Below, in pieces: positions 48,559-61,584 of a stretch of 64,000 nucleotides of DNA. Origin of the DNA: Amblyornis subalaris. Lineage: Eukaryota > Chordata > Aves > Passeriformes > Ptilonorhynchidae. The position numbers and the translations under genes were made by a program. Numbering within the stretch: position 1 is the stretch's first letter; each line of letters begins with the position of its first letter. A model generated the notes under the pieces. The model was not told the DNA's origin and ran no database searches. It worked only from the letters and a program-made list of their open reading frames with translations. The stretch covers positions 238,885 through 302,884 of the forward strand of contig JACAXG010000304.1 of assembly GCA_018881555.1 (NCBI GenBank). Direction: 5' to 3'.

Positions 48559-49790
48559 CTCCCTGGTATTAATGCCAGCAATCCTGACATGGAAAGGAAG
48601 CATTAGGGAGCACTAAGAGTGGGGCTGCCCCCATGGGTCATGTCCACCCTTATGGATCTGAGCAGGGGTTCAGAGCTGGGGTCTGCAGCATCCATGGCAT
48701 TGTAACATCCATGGCATGTGATGAGGAAGCAGGAGTTGAGGCTGAGATGTGGATCTGAGGGGTGCATCAAGAGATGGGTCTGAAGATCAGCATCCCATGG
48801 CATAGATTCAACATCCATCCAGAGAAAATCAGTTTGAGCTTGCAATGGTCACACCCTGGGGTGGGGTGGGTGTCCCAAAGTGGGGCTGGTCAGAACTGCT
48901 AAGGTCTGACACTGGGTGTTGAATTTGAATTGGATTTTTATGTTCTTCCACAGTGGATTTTGACATCAGTGGGATAACATTTACTACTGCACACTTGCTA
49001 TACCTATCGCACGGATAAATACCCAGACAGCTTTGCTCCTTCAGACCTTTTATTTTTATGTGCATTTAGTCATCTGTCTGGGCACAGATTTTTCAGTGGG
49101 AGATACAGAAAACAGCTGAGTTTGGTTCTGTGGAAAACGGAGCTGTTTCAAGGGTAGGACAGTGCACTGAGAAATTTCAAAGCTACAGGCAATATGGTGC
49201 AGATCAGCTAAGGAAAGGGAAAATCTGGATAGGGGAGGTTGGCATGTTCTGCATTCTCTTACTCCTGCTTGGTCTGCTCTACTTTCCCTTCAGAAAGAAT
49301 ATACTCCTTATGCCAACCCTCACAATACAGGAACCGCTTTATATAGTCCAGAGTGGAATTTGCTCTGAAGAAAGAAAGAGAAAAACTTCAGCATCCTATA
49401 CAGCTAAAATGCATTCTCTAGCAAATGTAGAGTGAGAGTTTCCTCTTTGCTGCTCCAAATATGCACGTGAGTCAGTGAACCTAAAAGCAAAGCAAGAAGA
49501 CACATCAGATTTAGTCTTCGAAGTACTAAAAGAGATGGTGCGCGAACATGAGAGTTTTCTTTGCAAAATGACACTTCAAATTATTATTCTACAACAGAAT
49601 TTTTTCTTCCTTGTCGTATCTCACAACTGGCTTACTGTTCTAAATCCAAAATGCATGATCCTGTACCAGATTATTCTGTGGGAGTGATTTGAAACGAAGC
49701 TTGTCCAGGAAAAATGTCCGTAGAAGATTTAATCAATGTGGTTGTGCTCTGAAAGATCAAGAGTTTACCAACATGGAGTGAGGCACCCGC
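48559..49790. other. No recognised feature
   Basis: Unique-looking sequence. The minus ORFs at 48603-49065 and the plus ORF at 49130-49435 (101 codons, with a hydrophobic stretch around residues 38-55) have no recognisable domain. The stretch 48620-48900 contains repeated ggatctgagg / ggtctgaaga / gcatccatgg words, suggesting slippage or an old low-order repeat. Confidence 0.45.
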
Positions 49791-50005
49791 TAGTTTCAAG
49801 TCCACCAGTAAACCATGTCCCTAAGTGCCATATCTACAGGTCTTTTGAATACCTCCAGGGATGGTGATTCACCTACATCCTTGTCAGTCTGGCTATTTCA
49901 ATGTTTGGTAATTCTTTTGTTGAAGGAGTTTTTTCTAATATCCCATCTAATATTAATCGTCTTAAATTAATCCCCTTTACCCTTGTCATGCCTTTGATAC
50001 AGTGT
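49791..50005 (-). mobile_element. CR1 LINE fragment, antisense, old
   Basis: About 215 bp of minus-strand CR1 3' region: tcaagtccaccagtaaacca, catgtccctaagtgccatat, then the tacctccagggatggtgatt block. Next comes the gttgaaggagttttttctaa text that corresponds to the ORF2 C-terminus, ending at cccttgtcatgcctt. Heavily diverged and truncated at both sides. Confidence 0.85.
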
Positions 50006-53000
50006 TTCAAACGTGACATTGAATCAGAATACTATGTAAAAGACAAGACAGCAAGGTAAAGCAGAAAGTGTGTATTCCAACTACTTTCATGAGAGTCCTT
50101 CAGATGCTAGATGGCTTTATTAATCTTCTAATAATGAAAGCATATGATGGTGGATGAAATGCTACTGAAACAGCATGGAAAGCTCACAGGTCACAATCTT
50201 TTTTTTTTTTTAATAGCAACAGGAAATGTATTAATGATTAGACTCACCTGCAGAAAACTCTGAATATGGTGGTATCCTAGCTCCTGCCCTTGTTCCTTTG
50301 TCCATAGTGGAGCTTGTGAAGTGCAGTAGAAAATAGAATTGAGAGAAATCTGCTATCACAATTAAGCTTGGTTTCAGTTGTCTCCGTTTATACTGGCACA
50401 GGCAAGTTTCTGTCAAGTAATGAAGGGCTCTGACAGGAAAACATGCAAAGACAGAGAATAATCTTGCTCCAAGAACATGAAGATAGAGCAGAGTTATGAG
50501 AACAACTGGTCAGGTGCTTCACCAAATCAGACAAGTCTTGTGCTACTGTGTTAAAGCAAAGCCGAGAAACTCATCATTATGTTGTGGGCTAATAACAAAC
50601 TATTCCTGTTCTCAGAGGACTCTGACTGAAGCCCAGTGTCAAAATATAAATAATGTATTTCATGCATATGTAGCATGAAACCTGTATGTATTTTGTACAG
50701 TATGTTCTGGCTGCAACCAAGGAATCTGATTTGGAGATGGACATGCACTGGCATTGCACTCAAGACATAGAGATACACCTTCCTCGACTTTATTTTCTTC
50801 TGTCCCATCCCAACACTTTCTTAAACTTTGAAAGCAATGAAGTTGAGAAGAGGGAGACCTTCTGGTTTCCCTGTAGTGGTACCAAACCCACTGATATTTG
50901 TGAATTTTTCTGGAAGAGAAGAGAAAGTTAGGGAAAGTCATGTCTTTGCAATGTAGAAGTTGTCTCAGTATAAAAAGTTAGTCTAAATCTGGGAATTCAA
51001 AACACACTTGGATCATTACCTGTCTCGCTGATCAAGAGGTTTTGTTAATCAATATGGCTTAAACTGCATGCTCTTCAAGATTGCTGTTCTTTGTCCCCTT
51101 CCTCCCAGCCAAAAGTAACAAACAGCTAATACTCATCAATGCTGTATACTAAATTTAATAAATAGCCAGTGAGCAAGCCCGATGTGCTTTTATATGAAGT
51201 GCTCTGTAGATCTCAGCACATTGTTTAGCTTTGTCTGATCTATTTCTTTTAGCTGTGGCATGCTCAGGGACTTTTTTATTACAGCCCAATATAATAATTA
51301 TCTCTATGAGGATTTCTTGAACAAACACCTCGACAGCTAAATTCTCTGCCCGCTGGGATCTGCAGACATCACTTAGGTGCTTTATGTGCCCATTTATGTC
51401 TGATTACTGCCTGTCTCTGGTGTTAGTGACAGCTGTTTCCCACCAGAGGTGGATATAACTTGTTTTCACAAAATATTGGTAAATCCTGGAACTTCATATT
51501 TTGAGTATGTTGGTTTGCCTTCTTTGTCAATACACACCAGCAGGTTGGTAGCTATCCTGATGTTAATTTCTAATGCAGGTCTTAAAAAGTCCTGTGATAA
51601 GCTATATTTCACAAGTGCTATTCTGCTTTGTGACATAACTGAATAGGCATCAGAGCCTCTCTGCATCCTTTTTTTAGGACATATTTTATTATTTTCGCAT
51701 TATTTTCCATTAAGACATTTTGCATGGGAGCAATGGGAAGTAGGATTTCACCTGTATTTTGTTATGAAATGTGTCTCCAAGGTAACTTCATACCAAGATA
51801 CTTCATCTAAAAATGAAACACTTGATAAGCATCAGCTCCTATTTACTTATGTTTTGGCAAGACTGTCTCAGGGAAGTTAACATAATTAATTTTTTTTCTC
51901 GAAGTAAGAAACCTCTGCCTCTTCCAAGGGCTATTTTTAACGGTGTTGGGGGTATAATCTCTTTTACTTGCTTGGGTTTATTTTTGGCTGTATGCATTTT
52001 TTAGTGTCTCTATTGATTTCAACCTAGAAAAAAAATTATTAAGTTATTAAGTTTTTTGGATCACAGGTACGCATTAAAAATATTTCTTTCATGTCAAGCT
52101 GAGGAATTGCCATATCTTTCAAGAAGTTCTCCTCTTGTTTGAGAGCTCCCACTCTCAACTGGTAGTAGAGTGTGGGCATATGGTGTTTGTCACATACTGA
52201 GTCCCAGTAACTTTTAATGAGGCTCATCTTTAGCAGTCTCTGATATCCCTTGATGATTCACAGGCTTTTTGCTTATGTACACGTCTGCTTGTTTTTGTGA
52301 AAATTCAGGAACTTGCTCTGCTTTCCTTAAGGGTTTATAAAATGCAATAAAAATTTGTTTGAACTCAAGTGCTAATTGAGCGTGCAATTCTGATGTTTTT
52401 ACCCACCTGATTGTTGAATATGGGAACATTGTTTTGTTGTTGCTTAGCATTAAAGATAAATGTTCACTTGGGCTAATCTTGTCTTCTTCTGTGCAAAAGA
52501 AAAAAATCAATCAAACAAACAAATCTCTCCACCTCTGTAGCTACAGGCCACCTGCCTCCATTTTCCTCTATCCTTGAGTACAGATGCCAGGCTTTCACTA
52601 GTACCGTAACATAGTAAAGTACAATTTTGGTCATTTTTTTAGTATAACAACACCAATAACTGCCTTGGATGTGTAATACATGTATCATACTCTCATGTCT
52701 AAACTCCCTGGAAGCCTTTCTTACTGAAATCTTCAATTAACTTTTTTTTTAGAAGGTAATCTCATGTGTATTGGATATCCCTTCCCAATAGTATTCGTGT
52801 GCTGGTGCACACAGTCAAAATTGCAGCATGTTCTTTGAACAGCTGAAATTCTTTCTATCTCTTGCTTCTTGAGCTATGGCTGTGGTCATGTATTTTGAAC
52901 TTCGAGATGCTCTTAATGTATGTTCTGTCTTTATTTCTGCTTTTGAGCTCCTAGTCTAGAGCCTAGTATCTTTGGCTCTTTTAATAATGAGTATCTGATG

Positions 53001-54695
53001 AGTTTAGTCCAAAGAGAAAATAACCAATGAACAGTGAATTTTGTTGACTGCACAACTGCTCTGCTGTAATCTGCTTTACTAATTGCCCTTACTAATAATC
53101 AGCTGAACATCTAGCAAGGTATCAGACGTTCCTCACAGAATTTTGCTTGATAAATTTCACAAAATATATCCTCTTTTTCTTATATTAGTTTATTATGAGA
53201 TTTCATACTTAAGTAACAACTTTGTCATTTTGAAAATATTTATTATCTTTCCGAATAACTTGCATTCAGGCAAAATATTCTGCACTGCAATATTTAAAAA
53301 AAAATACATAGCTCTTGAAAGAATTATTTTGGAAAAAAGTTAGTGAGAGACAGTGTTACTAAGAACATGTTTTACAATTACCCATGTGGAACTATGTCTT
53401 TTATAATCAATGAATCTTACAAACAATGTCTTGTTAATAATCCTGTTAATAAAAAACTTAAGATGTCAATTTCTATATGGGGTGTATAGCTTGTTAAAAA
53501 GAAGAGGTAAGACCTACCAGTTTTTATTAGGTAAAGAATATAGTCAGAAACTGGGTTTTTTTCTGCATCACTTTTTAGCAATATCTGGACATAAAAATTG
53601 TTTGGTGATGTTAAGATTTAAAGTTTCATCTTGATCCAAACTCTTACGAAATTTGGTAATGTTCTGATTTCAGAATAAAATTTGGCTTGCAATAACTTTA
53701 ATCACAGAGCTGTGAGTGCTGGCAGGAGAAGACATCCTCGATACTTCCAGTGTGCACCTAAATTTCTGAGTGAGACGTGTGCTGGATAGTACATCTTATG
53801 TATTTCATTAGCAGCTGCATAGAAGATACAGGTAAAGTAGACGATTCCTCACTAAGAGGGAATATAACATGGTATAGGAACATCGTTCATTTCTACCCTC
53901 CCCTGAATCAATCTGGGATGACAAACCATTTTGCTGCTTGTATGGATTATTGATGCACTAGTGTCTACAATGCCACTTTACAGGCCACTGCTGCAACTCA
54001 AAATTACTTTAGAAAGCAAACTTCATGGAAAGGCATTGAATTGGAAGCTTGCAACACATTGAAGTTGAGGAGAGAAGAGAATGACTGAGTGACTTTAAAC
54101 TGCAGGAATTTAAACAGTCACAAAAAAAAGAAAAAGAAGTAATCTAAACTGACTGGAAAATTGTTTAAAAGTGCTATTTTATTTAAATATTGACATATAT
54201 ACAGAATTATTATATAATACTAAAGAAAATAAGGAGATTATTATTTGAAGAATTCTTTAAATTATATTGGCAGCTAAAACAAACTCCATAATTCTTACTG
54301 TGCAGATAAAATCACTCTTCCATTCTTACGAGGTTTCAGTACAGCTTTAACAGTTTGACCATGGATCTCCTGAAAGGCCGGTCTCAACCTGTTTCCTGCT
54401 TTCCCTTGTTTATATATTTTCATGGCAAAAATTAGATTTCATTTATCTGAAAATTTAAAAACATACCTTTAGGCCAAATCCTTGTAGATTACGAAAGGAA
54501 TGGTTAGTGTTTCAGCTTTTCATGTAATGTAAGTATGGTAATCTCAGAAGCTTTTATCAGAATTCAAATTTAAAGATTTAAAGAGGATTTTTAAAACTAT
54601 TAAACCTGTTTGGACTGCACTTAATCAGTTGAACTGATTGAAATTATATGAATCCAATGCCAAGGCTATGCTATTTTAATAAGCCTGTGGTAAAA
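50006..54695. other. No recognised feature
   Basis: AT-rich unique-looking sequence with short ORFs only (at most 98 codons). There is an 11-base T run near 50201 and no recognised exon, RNA gene or repeat family. Confidence 0.5.
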
Positions 54696-54700
54696 AGAAG
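54696..54700. repeat. Target-site duplication, left copy (AGAAG)
   Basis: Identical to 55027-55031 and directly adjacent to the LTR's TG. Confidence 0.75.
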
Positions 54701-55026
54701 TGATGCCTAAAATTGGGAGTACCTGAAACAGAGACTGAACAAAGTTAGTGAATAAAAGTATGAATTTATTGAAGGCCTTCGAGTGGTACACCTCTGGTAC
54801 AGAGCCTTGCCAATGCTAGACTAGACCAAGATGGACCCCGATCATGAGTTTTCCCCCCAGATATAGGTTTGGTACATTTGCTTATCAGAAGTTAATTGTC
54901 CAATTACAGTTTCAGGTAATGAAGTAATATTCCCCCATTCACTCCCTCCCAATTCACTTTTGTTTATACTTAGGCCTAGGATAGTGACCTTGTTTTCCAG
55001 GCTTAGAGAGACTGTTTTGTCTAACA
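54701..55026 (-). mobile_element. Solo LTR, 326 bp, 5-bp target duplication
   Basis: On the plus strand it starts TGATGCC at 54701 and ends ...CTAACA at 55026, so on the minus strand it runs TGTTAG...GGCATCA. Both sides carry AGAAG. Minus is the sense strand: AATAAA (plus 54765-54770) sits about 64 bp before the minus-strand 3' end, the right place for the polyadenylation signal, and is followed by a T/C-rich U5 with the cagtctctgtttcaggtac phrase. A 5-bp duplication is usual for ERVL-type integrases, though some other classes also give 5 bp. No internal viral sequence adjoins it. Confidence 0.8.
54765..54770 (-). promoter_or_regulatory. AATAAA polyadenylation signal of the solo LTR
   Basis: AATAAA on the minus strand, positioned before a short U5-like tail. 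Confidence 0.55.
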
Positions 55027-55031
55027 AGAAG
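55027..55031. repeat. Target-site duplication, right copy (AGAAG)
   Basis: Perfect match to 54696-54700. Confidence 0.75.
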
Positions 55032-55403
55032 GTGAAGCACATAATATGCATTTCAGAATTACACACTAGTACAGTGCAGGGTTAGAAAAATCCAAAAGTT
55101 ATCCTTAAGGCATCAGAAGAGAATGGAATTTTATAGGAAATGTAAGCAGGATTGGACTTATTATATAAATAACATGAAAAGAAAGATAAGAACATGTCTG
55201 ACTAGCCACTGTAGAAAGAGACAAAGGAATTAAATCTTGACATTATCAGGAAACCTTTCCAGATGTCTTAGATTAAATTAGGAATCTCTGTAACTACAAT
55301 CTACTTCCTTATTTCAGCCAGGAATCTTAATCAGTATTAAAAAAATTTCAAACCCAGAAACCATGAGCATTTAAGCATATGGTACAATGACATATGATCA
55401 TAT

Positions 55404-55417
55404 TGGTCATATGACCA
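55404..55417. repeat. Perfect 14-bp palindrome
   Basis: TGGTCATATGACCA equals its own reverse complement; its centre CATATG is an NdeI/E-box-type hexamer. Confidence 0.9.
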
Positions 55418-55539
55418 TTTAGTACTTTATTTTAGTATAAATTCTTTTTGAATATACAATTCTAGGACAACAACTGACTAGGATCTTATACTCTAAAAAA
55501 GAGTTAAATAATTGCAAAAAACTCTGAAGCTCCACTAAG

Positions 55540-55569
55540 AGAAAAGAAAGAAAAAGAAAAAGAAAAAAA
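55540..55569. repeat. (GAAAA)n purine run
   Basis: All-purine run of GAAA and GAAAAA units. Confidence 0.85.
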
Positions 55570-58500
55570 GCTCACTCTAAAATAAATCAAAATTATATTA
55601 TCAAGTTCAGCAATATGGTTAAGGTAAAAAAACAAAGCTGATCTGTACTAGTTATAGTATGCAAGCTGCTTTTTGCTATGGGTACTAGTCATAGCAGGAA
55701 AGTAGTACCTGCAAATACCCTTGTAAGACAAAAGAGTTGGGGATTTATTTCAGCAACTGAAGCTGTAAAACAAAGTAGTTAATATTTGAGCAATTCCTTT
55801 GAAATCTCTGTTTTATACCTATTTACCTATCTGCCTATTTATATGTCACTGACTTTTTAAAAACTTCCTCAACTGTGCTTACTCAGATGATAAAGAATTG
55901 TTTGGTCAAGGGTGGAAATCTTTATGGAGGGTATCAAGGAAAATTTCAGGTGGACCTCACCCCTCAAGTATATGCATTCTTGGATACCTGACTTCCTTTA
56001 TGCACAGTAGCAAAAGAAGAGACTTATGAACTGTAGCAGTGATAGCAGAGTTCTATACCACAGTCTAGGCATTACTTCATTCACTTTAAATTCTTGAAAT
56101 GCACTTTGCAGAATTCTGTTTACTGGACCTTTTTTTCCAGGAGACTTGACAAGGGAAAGGGTTTGGGTTAAAATCGCAAGTGTGATCAAATTTGGTTTTG
56201 GAGGATAACAAAAAACTTAGGTTTAACCTGACATTCCCTTATGGGAAGAAGGAAAGAGTATAGAGATTCTCTAAATCAGGTGTTAGATTATCTGTTTAAC
56301 AAATAAATCAGCAATGTTTCTCTGACTACCACTTTCGCAGTCATACTTATTATGACCTATTGTTACAGCCAACAGAATATGAAGACTAACAATAAATGGA
56401 TCATTTCTGTAACTTTTGATCTGGGCAATGAGTAATAACCACATTTTTGGGGCTTGTTGTACTTGTCTATTTAAATTCTTAATAAAGTGCTGTATTCCAT
56501 ATGCAAAAAATTAAAGAATCCACTTTTAAATTTCCTCAGCTGATGGAATGTTTTTAAATTGCTTTTAGATAAGCAAACTCATGCAATGAACTAATAAGCA
56601 TTTCATTCCACTGACAATGCTGCAGGGAAAGGAAATTACAGATCAGAAAGGCATCAGATTCTAGTGAGGGGCATAGTTTCGTGAGTGTGTTCAAAACTAT
56701 TTGGTGTTTCAGAAAGATTCTCACTTCTAATTGCAACATCCGATTTAGATGGAAAGAAGCCCTCTGAAACAGTGAAGACCTTCAGCAAATAGTTTTCCAG
56801 CTGCAGCATGCAAGCCCCATAAAAGCAGTTTAAATAAATAGACAGATGCCTGAGTGTGACTGGAGAGGGAATGGTCTCACATGAAAAATGACTAGTCAAG
56901 TGGATGGAACATTATAACACCCAGCTCATGCTCTGTGCCAGCTAAGAACTTTTTGTGTCAAGATGTAGCAGTTCAGTGTTGCATGCCGTGCCATGCAGTC
57001 ATCACACCTTGTCTGGAAGACTCCACAGAAAAGCAAATGATCTTTTTATAGGCAGGCAGGTACAGTAATTCAGTTTTACAGCTGAGGAAACATGCTTTGG
57101 AAATCTAAGGTCTCTGCAGCTCAGTGCCTCCTAATTTATCCTGAGTATATACAGAAGGGACAGTGGGTCGCACTGATCTACACATGATGGTAGAAAGAAA
57201 TTTGCATTAAAGGTGACAATAGAAATTTTCAGCTGTAAGTGTGACGTAACCTTTAGAAGACCTTTTGCTGTTCTAGATTATTCGAAAGGCACTTACAATC
57301 CATTATTTAAATAGTTTGATGGTAGATGTGCATTTTATTCTTAAAAACTTGCCATTTAGCTCCAATCTGCATTGCTTGATCTCTTCTCCTTCCTCCTCTC
57401 CCCCCACTAAAAGCAAACTTGAGAAGTGCTCTGATCCTGTCAGTTTAGTGTGCTACTATGAGCTGAAAATCAAAGCTTGTATAGTCAAAGCTTTGGCAGC
57501 TTCAATGACTTTGCCTTTTCAGAATGTATTTAATTCCCCTTTTCATGCATTGGCACAGACATGCCTCTCAGATGCTCTTCAACTACAGCTGTGTGCACTT
57601 GTATTGACAAACTTACCAAATAGACTCAAAGGGACAGAGATAAGTAGAAAGACCTTTTCCCATGGAAAATAAAAAATGAAGCAAAAGAAGAAAAAAATCA
57701 ATACATTTTTTTAGACAGGCCAAACTGATTTGCAACTATTTCCTCAAGCAGGCAATAACAGTCTGCAGGGAAGGTAATTGTGGTTATTATTTGCAATTAT
57801 TGAGTAGCTTTCATCTATCATATATTTATGATGCATGCAGGTTATGCAGGAACCAAATATATTTGAATGCCCTTCTACTATTATATAACATCTTAGAATT
57901 TTTGTGCAACTGCAAATGGGTCATCCCAAATGCCTGAAAACACTTTATTGTGTTTAGTTTTTTCACTGTGCTTAGTTTCTGTACCTTGGTTTATGCAAAC
58001 TCATTGCAGTTTGCACCTGTGGAAGGATGCTGGTGTACCACACCTCAATCTGAGGACTGTCATTGGAAATATTTTTGACATCCTTAGAATGTGAATGGCT
58101 TCTTTTTGCTGTGTGCCTGACACAGTGCAGTCATCTGGGGCCATATGGCCAGGGCACTAGGGAAAATAACAGTTGCAAGAAAGAGAGGTGTCTCTGAAGA
58201 GATGGAAGGAGCAGAACAAAGACAACCTCTTACCAAAGATTTGTCAAAGTTTTCTGCCTGTAGACTGTTTTTTCCAGACCAAACCAGAAGAACAATAGAC
58301 TGTGGAGAGCAACAACAAGAGGTAGTAGAAATTAGCATCCTAATTCACTGGTTAAACTAGTTGAATGTCTCTCAACATCTTGTCAGCGAGTTTGGACACA
58401 GGTGGGTGTCTGGAAGACAGAGATATTGCAGCAGCACCTGCAATGTATTAAAATAAGAATCTTCCATGATGACTTCTGAGAGTCAGACTCCTGAGAGGTC

Positions 58501-59902
58501 GTATAAAGCATTTCACTGCTATTTTTTAAATAGTAGCTGCTTGAAGCTTGCTAGTTAAATTGGTCATAGGGTAGATTAAGCTAGGGTAGGAGGCAAAGTA
58601 CGGGTGAAGTAACCAAAGCTGCACAACAAAGTTGTTAAAGATGTGCAATTATTTCCACTGTCTGTGACTGCTTGCTGTGTGGCCAAATTTAGTTTTCAGA
58701 AGTTTTCTCACACTCCAGATTTGACCACGTGTTTGCAGTGATGTTGCATTGAGCTGGTCCACTTAATAGTTGCTACAAGTTAACTACGCAAGATTATGTC
58801 CCTTGACCCAGTCTTGCTAAGGCAACTTGAGGTTCTTAGTCCTTGCTAGCAGGGAATTCTGCTGATGTTCTTTTCAATGATTTGTCAAAAGAGCCCAAGG
58901 TGGAGTGTCTGCACTTCAGTGTTCAATTTTGCCTTTTGGTTTGATAGGCTGAATACTGCTGTGACAAACCAGCTGGGGAGTAGGAAGGAACCAAGAAGTT
59001 TCAGCATTTACGCAAAAGGAATATTTCAAGCCATTTCGAGCTGTCAGCTAAGCAGTTTGATGATTGAAGATCATGTGTTGGGGCTGTTGGTAGGGAGGTT
59101 GATGGTTTATAAGAAGTTGGTGATTTCCAGAATAAAAGGAGAGACAGTGACTGTGTGACACCTTTGCACAGATGTGGATCTCAGATTGTATCAATGGAAC
59201 ACAAGTTGTCCTAAACTAAATGTAGCCACTATTTGGTAGGGTGAAAGGGATGGATGTACAGCACCAAACATCTCCATGGTGTGCTCTGTAGCATGTGCTG
59301 TGTCAAGCAGCACTAATGAAAGTGTTCATGATTTCCTCCAGAAATTGATACCTTTTCTTCCTCTTGTTTATTTACCTCCAAGGCTGGGGCAAAAACATCT
59401 CTTTCATCTAGGGAAGCATATTTCATACTATGTACTATGTTATTCTGCCAACTTTCCCTGTGTTAACACTATAATTATTTATATCCGTAATAGCAGACTT
59501 TAGAAAGACTCCTGTTGTCTTTGAAGAATCAAGGCAGAGGGGTTGTTCCTCAAGTATCTTTCAGCTCTTTAGCAAAATACTCTGGAATAATTCTTTCTAG
59601 TACATGCTTCCAGACAGAAAAAAGGCAGAAGTTTATGTAGACAAGCTGCATTGGAATGCTCTTCAGGAACGAGAAGGTAAATGGGATCATCTTACGCACA
59701 GGTTCCACTCTTTTTTCATCATGTGTCTTCAAGCAGAAAATTAAGAAGCTTATAAGATTGTAAGTTAACAATACACCAGCTTCCTCAATTGCTGTTAGTT
59801 ATCATTATGCCACAGTACCATTCATGAAAGTCAGAGGAAATTCAGCTTCCACTACTGACAGGAAGCTGAAGGACAACAATGTCCTTTGGGTAAGAAAAGA
59901 AA

Positions 59903-59936
59903 CAGAAGTCCTAGAAGCACAGAAGTCCTAGAAGCA
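59903..59936. repeat. Perfect 2 x 17-bp tandem duplication
   Basis: The unit cagaagtcctagaagca occurs twice head to tail with no mismatch. Confidence 0.92.
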
Positions 59937-60074
59937 GGAACAAAGATCTCCAGTAAATAAAACTAAATGTAATGCTAACTATGTGTTTGAGTAAAGGTTT
60001 GAGCTTTCCAGTGACTTTAATGACGTATCATTGTGTCTGTATTTATTTCTTATCAACAAAGGAAGAAGTTCAAA

Positions 60075-60195
60075 GAATCATAAAATCATAGAATGGTCTG
60101 GACCTCATTGCAACCCCCCTCCCCCATACACCGTGATAGGCAGGGACATCTTCCACCTGACTAGAGCTCCATCCAACCTGGCCTTGAATACTTAC
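60075..60195 (-). mobile_element. CR1 LINE 3'-end fragment, antisense
   Basis: About 120 bp: aatcataaaatcatagaatg is the reverse complement of the CR1 terminal octamers. The following gtctggacctcattgcaacc, aggcagggacatcttccacc and catccaacctggccttgaat are the usual CR1 3' UTR words. Strongly 5'-truncated. Confidence 0.92.
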
Positions 60196-61580
60196 TAAAA
60201 CTTCAATTCTGTCACTTTACAATAGATCTCTTATTATTTCAGCTTATTGCAGAATTCTGAGCTTTGATTACCTGTCCTCACTTATGAGGCTGCTGCTTAT
60301 GAAAAGCAAGCATTGAATGTCAAACACATTAAAATACGATGTTCCCAATTAGTAGTGGTATGCCTTGGCCCTGAACCTGGAGGTAGGTTTTCAAGCAAAT
60401 GTACATTTATGTTTGTTGCTAGGGAGACCACCATTTTCATGTTTCTGTCGTTCAGTCAGAAAAATAAGCACTAAAGCTCCAGGGATGTTAGTGTCGTCCA
60501 GGCTGGGGGTTAACTTCCCCTCGATATACTCGGCACAATCTATTAAGGCAATTGCTTCTAAGCACGCCACATGCTGTACCGTGGCATTCTTGTAGCAGGA
60601 GTATCTGCTGCCTCAGTACATCAGGCACGGGATGTCCCCCAGCACAGTCCTTTCCTTGACCCTGGTAAACGCAGCTATTCTTAACTCATATTTGAACACC
60701 TGGAGACAATTTCTTGGTTACTCTTATCCTTGCAGCTCTCTAATCTGTGGCAAAAAAATAATATAACATCTGAAAATACCTGTCCATCACCTAAACATGC
60801 TCTTGGTGAAAACAGAATTTAGCACGCATGTGTGAGGCATGGTTCACATCTGCAGAAATATAGATGAGGACTATGCACCATAGCTCTTTCCCTCTGGCTA
60901 GCTCCATGATAACAAACCAGAAGCCACGCTAATCTGTTCTGATGATCAGTAAAATACAGCTATGTCCTGAAAGAAATGGGCTTTAATTTTTTAAACGGAC
61001 TTTTCTCTTCCATCCGTTCTCTGCTACATTAAAATGCATCTCAATCCAGTAGAGGATCTGAGCCACAGTTAGTAAGTGCAAAATGTTCCTGTTTCCCATT
61101 GTCATTTTTCAAATGCCACTGACATCCTTAAAGCCCTCATCAAGGTGTTAGTAAACTGTTAAATCCTATTATGTGCCAGTGGTCCCCAGCCTAATTTCTA
61201 GTGCCATCCCACAGCTAATGAGCTGCTAAGAGCTGTATCTGATGTTTGAAATCTCAGTGGTGGTGCATCCCAGAGTTTAGCACATGAACTCCATTCAGTC
61301 CAAAGAAAAAAGGTGTATTTTGAAAAGAGTGGCAAGTGCCTTAGTTCCCATGGTGTTCACTCAATCAAAATCTTAATTCTTCAAGCATATTTCAAAGATT
61401 CGTGTATTCTATGGACTTAGTACACATTCAAAAGCTGTAAAAATATTACAATTATAAAATTTATTTTGTAATTATTATTAGCTAAATTTATATGCCAGTA
61501 AGGTTAGAGACATGTCTGATTTGTGGATTATATGTCTCGAGTTAGGTGAATTCCTAACTCAGTTTCCTGAATTCCTGTGA
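60196..61580. other. No recognised feature; one CpG-richer patch
   Basis: Mostly unique-looking DNA. The part at about 60470-60680 has more CpG dinucleotides than its surroundings, and a minus-strand frame is open across it (about 60394-60613). It lacks a convincing splice acceptor or donor, so it is not called as an exon. Confidence 0.4.
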
Positions 61581-61584
61581 TTTA

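Larger units (their letters stand above)
55032..60074. other. No recognised gene or dispersed repeat
   Basis: AT-rich unique-looking DNA. It contains a perfect 14-bp palindrome (55404-55417), a GAAAA run (55540-55569) and a 17-bp perfect tandem duplication (59903-59936). ORFs are at most 118 codons (57316-57672), with no domain recognised. Confidence 0.5.

Noticed and set aside
49130..49435. 101-codon ORF with one possible transmembrane segment
   Set aside because: The single hydrophobic stretch is weak evidence; no homologue was recognised and no exon boundaries are visible.
48245..55026. Possible single provirus bounded by the two small minus-strand LTRs
   Set aside because: Each LTR has its own distinct target duplication (AACTGA and AGAAG) and their sequences differ; a CR1 fragment and unique DNA lie between.
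57316..57672. 118-codon plus ORF
   Set aside because: No recognisable domain, no splice or promoter context, and the length is within what AT-rich DNA of this size yields by chance.
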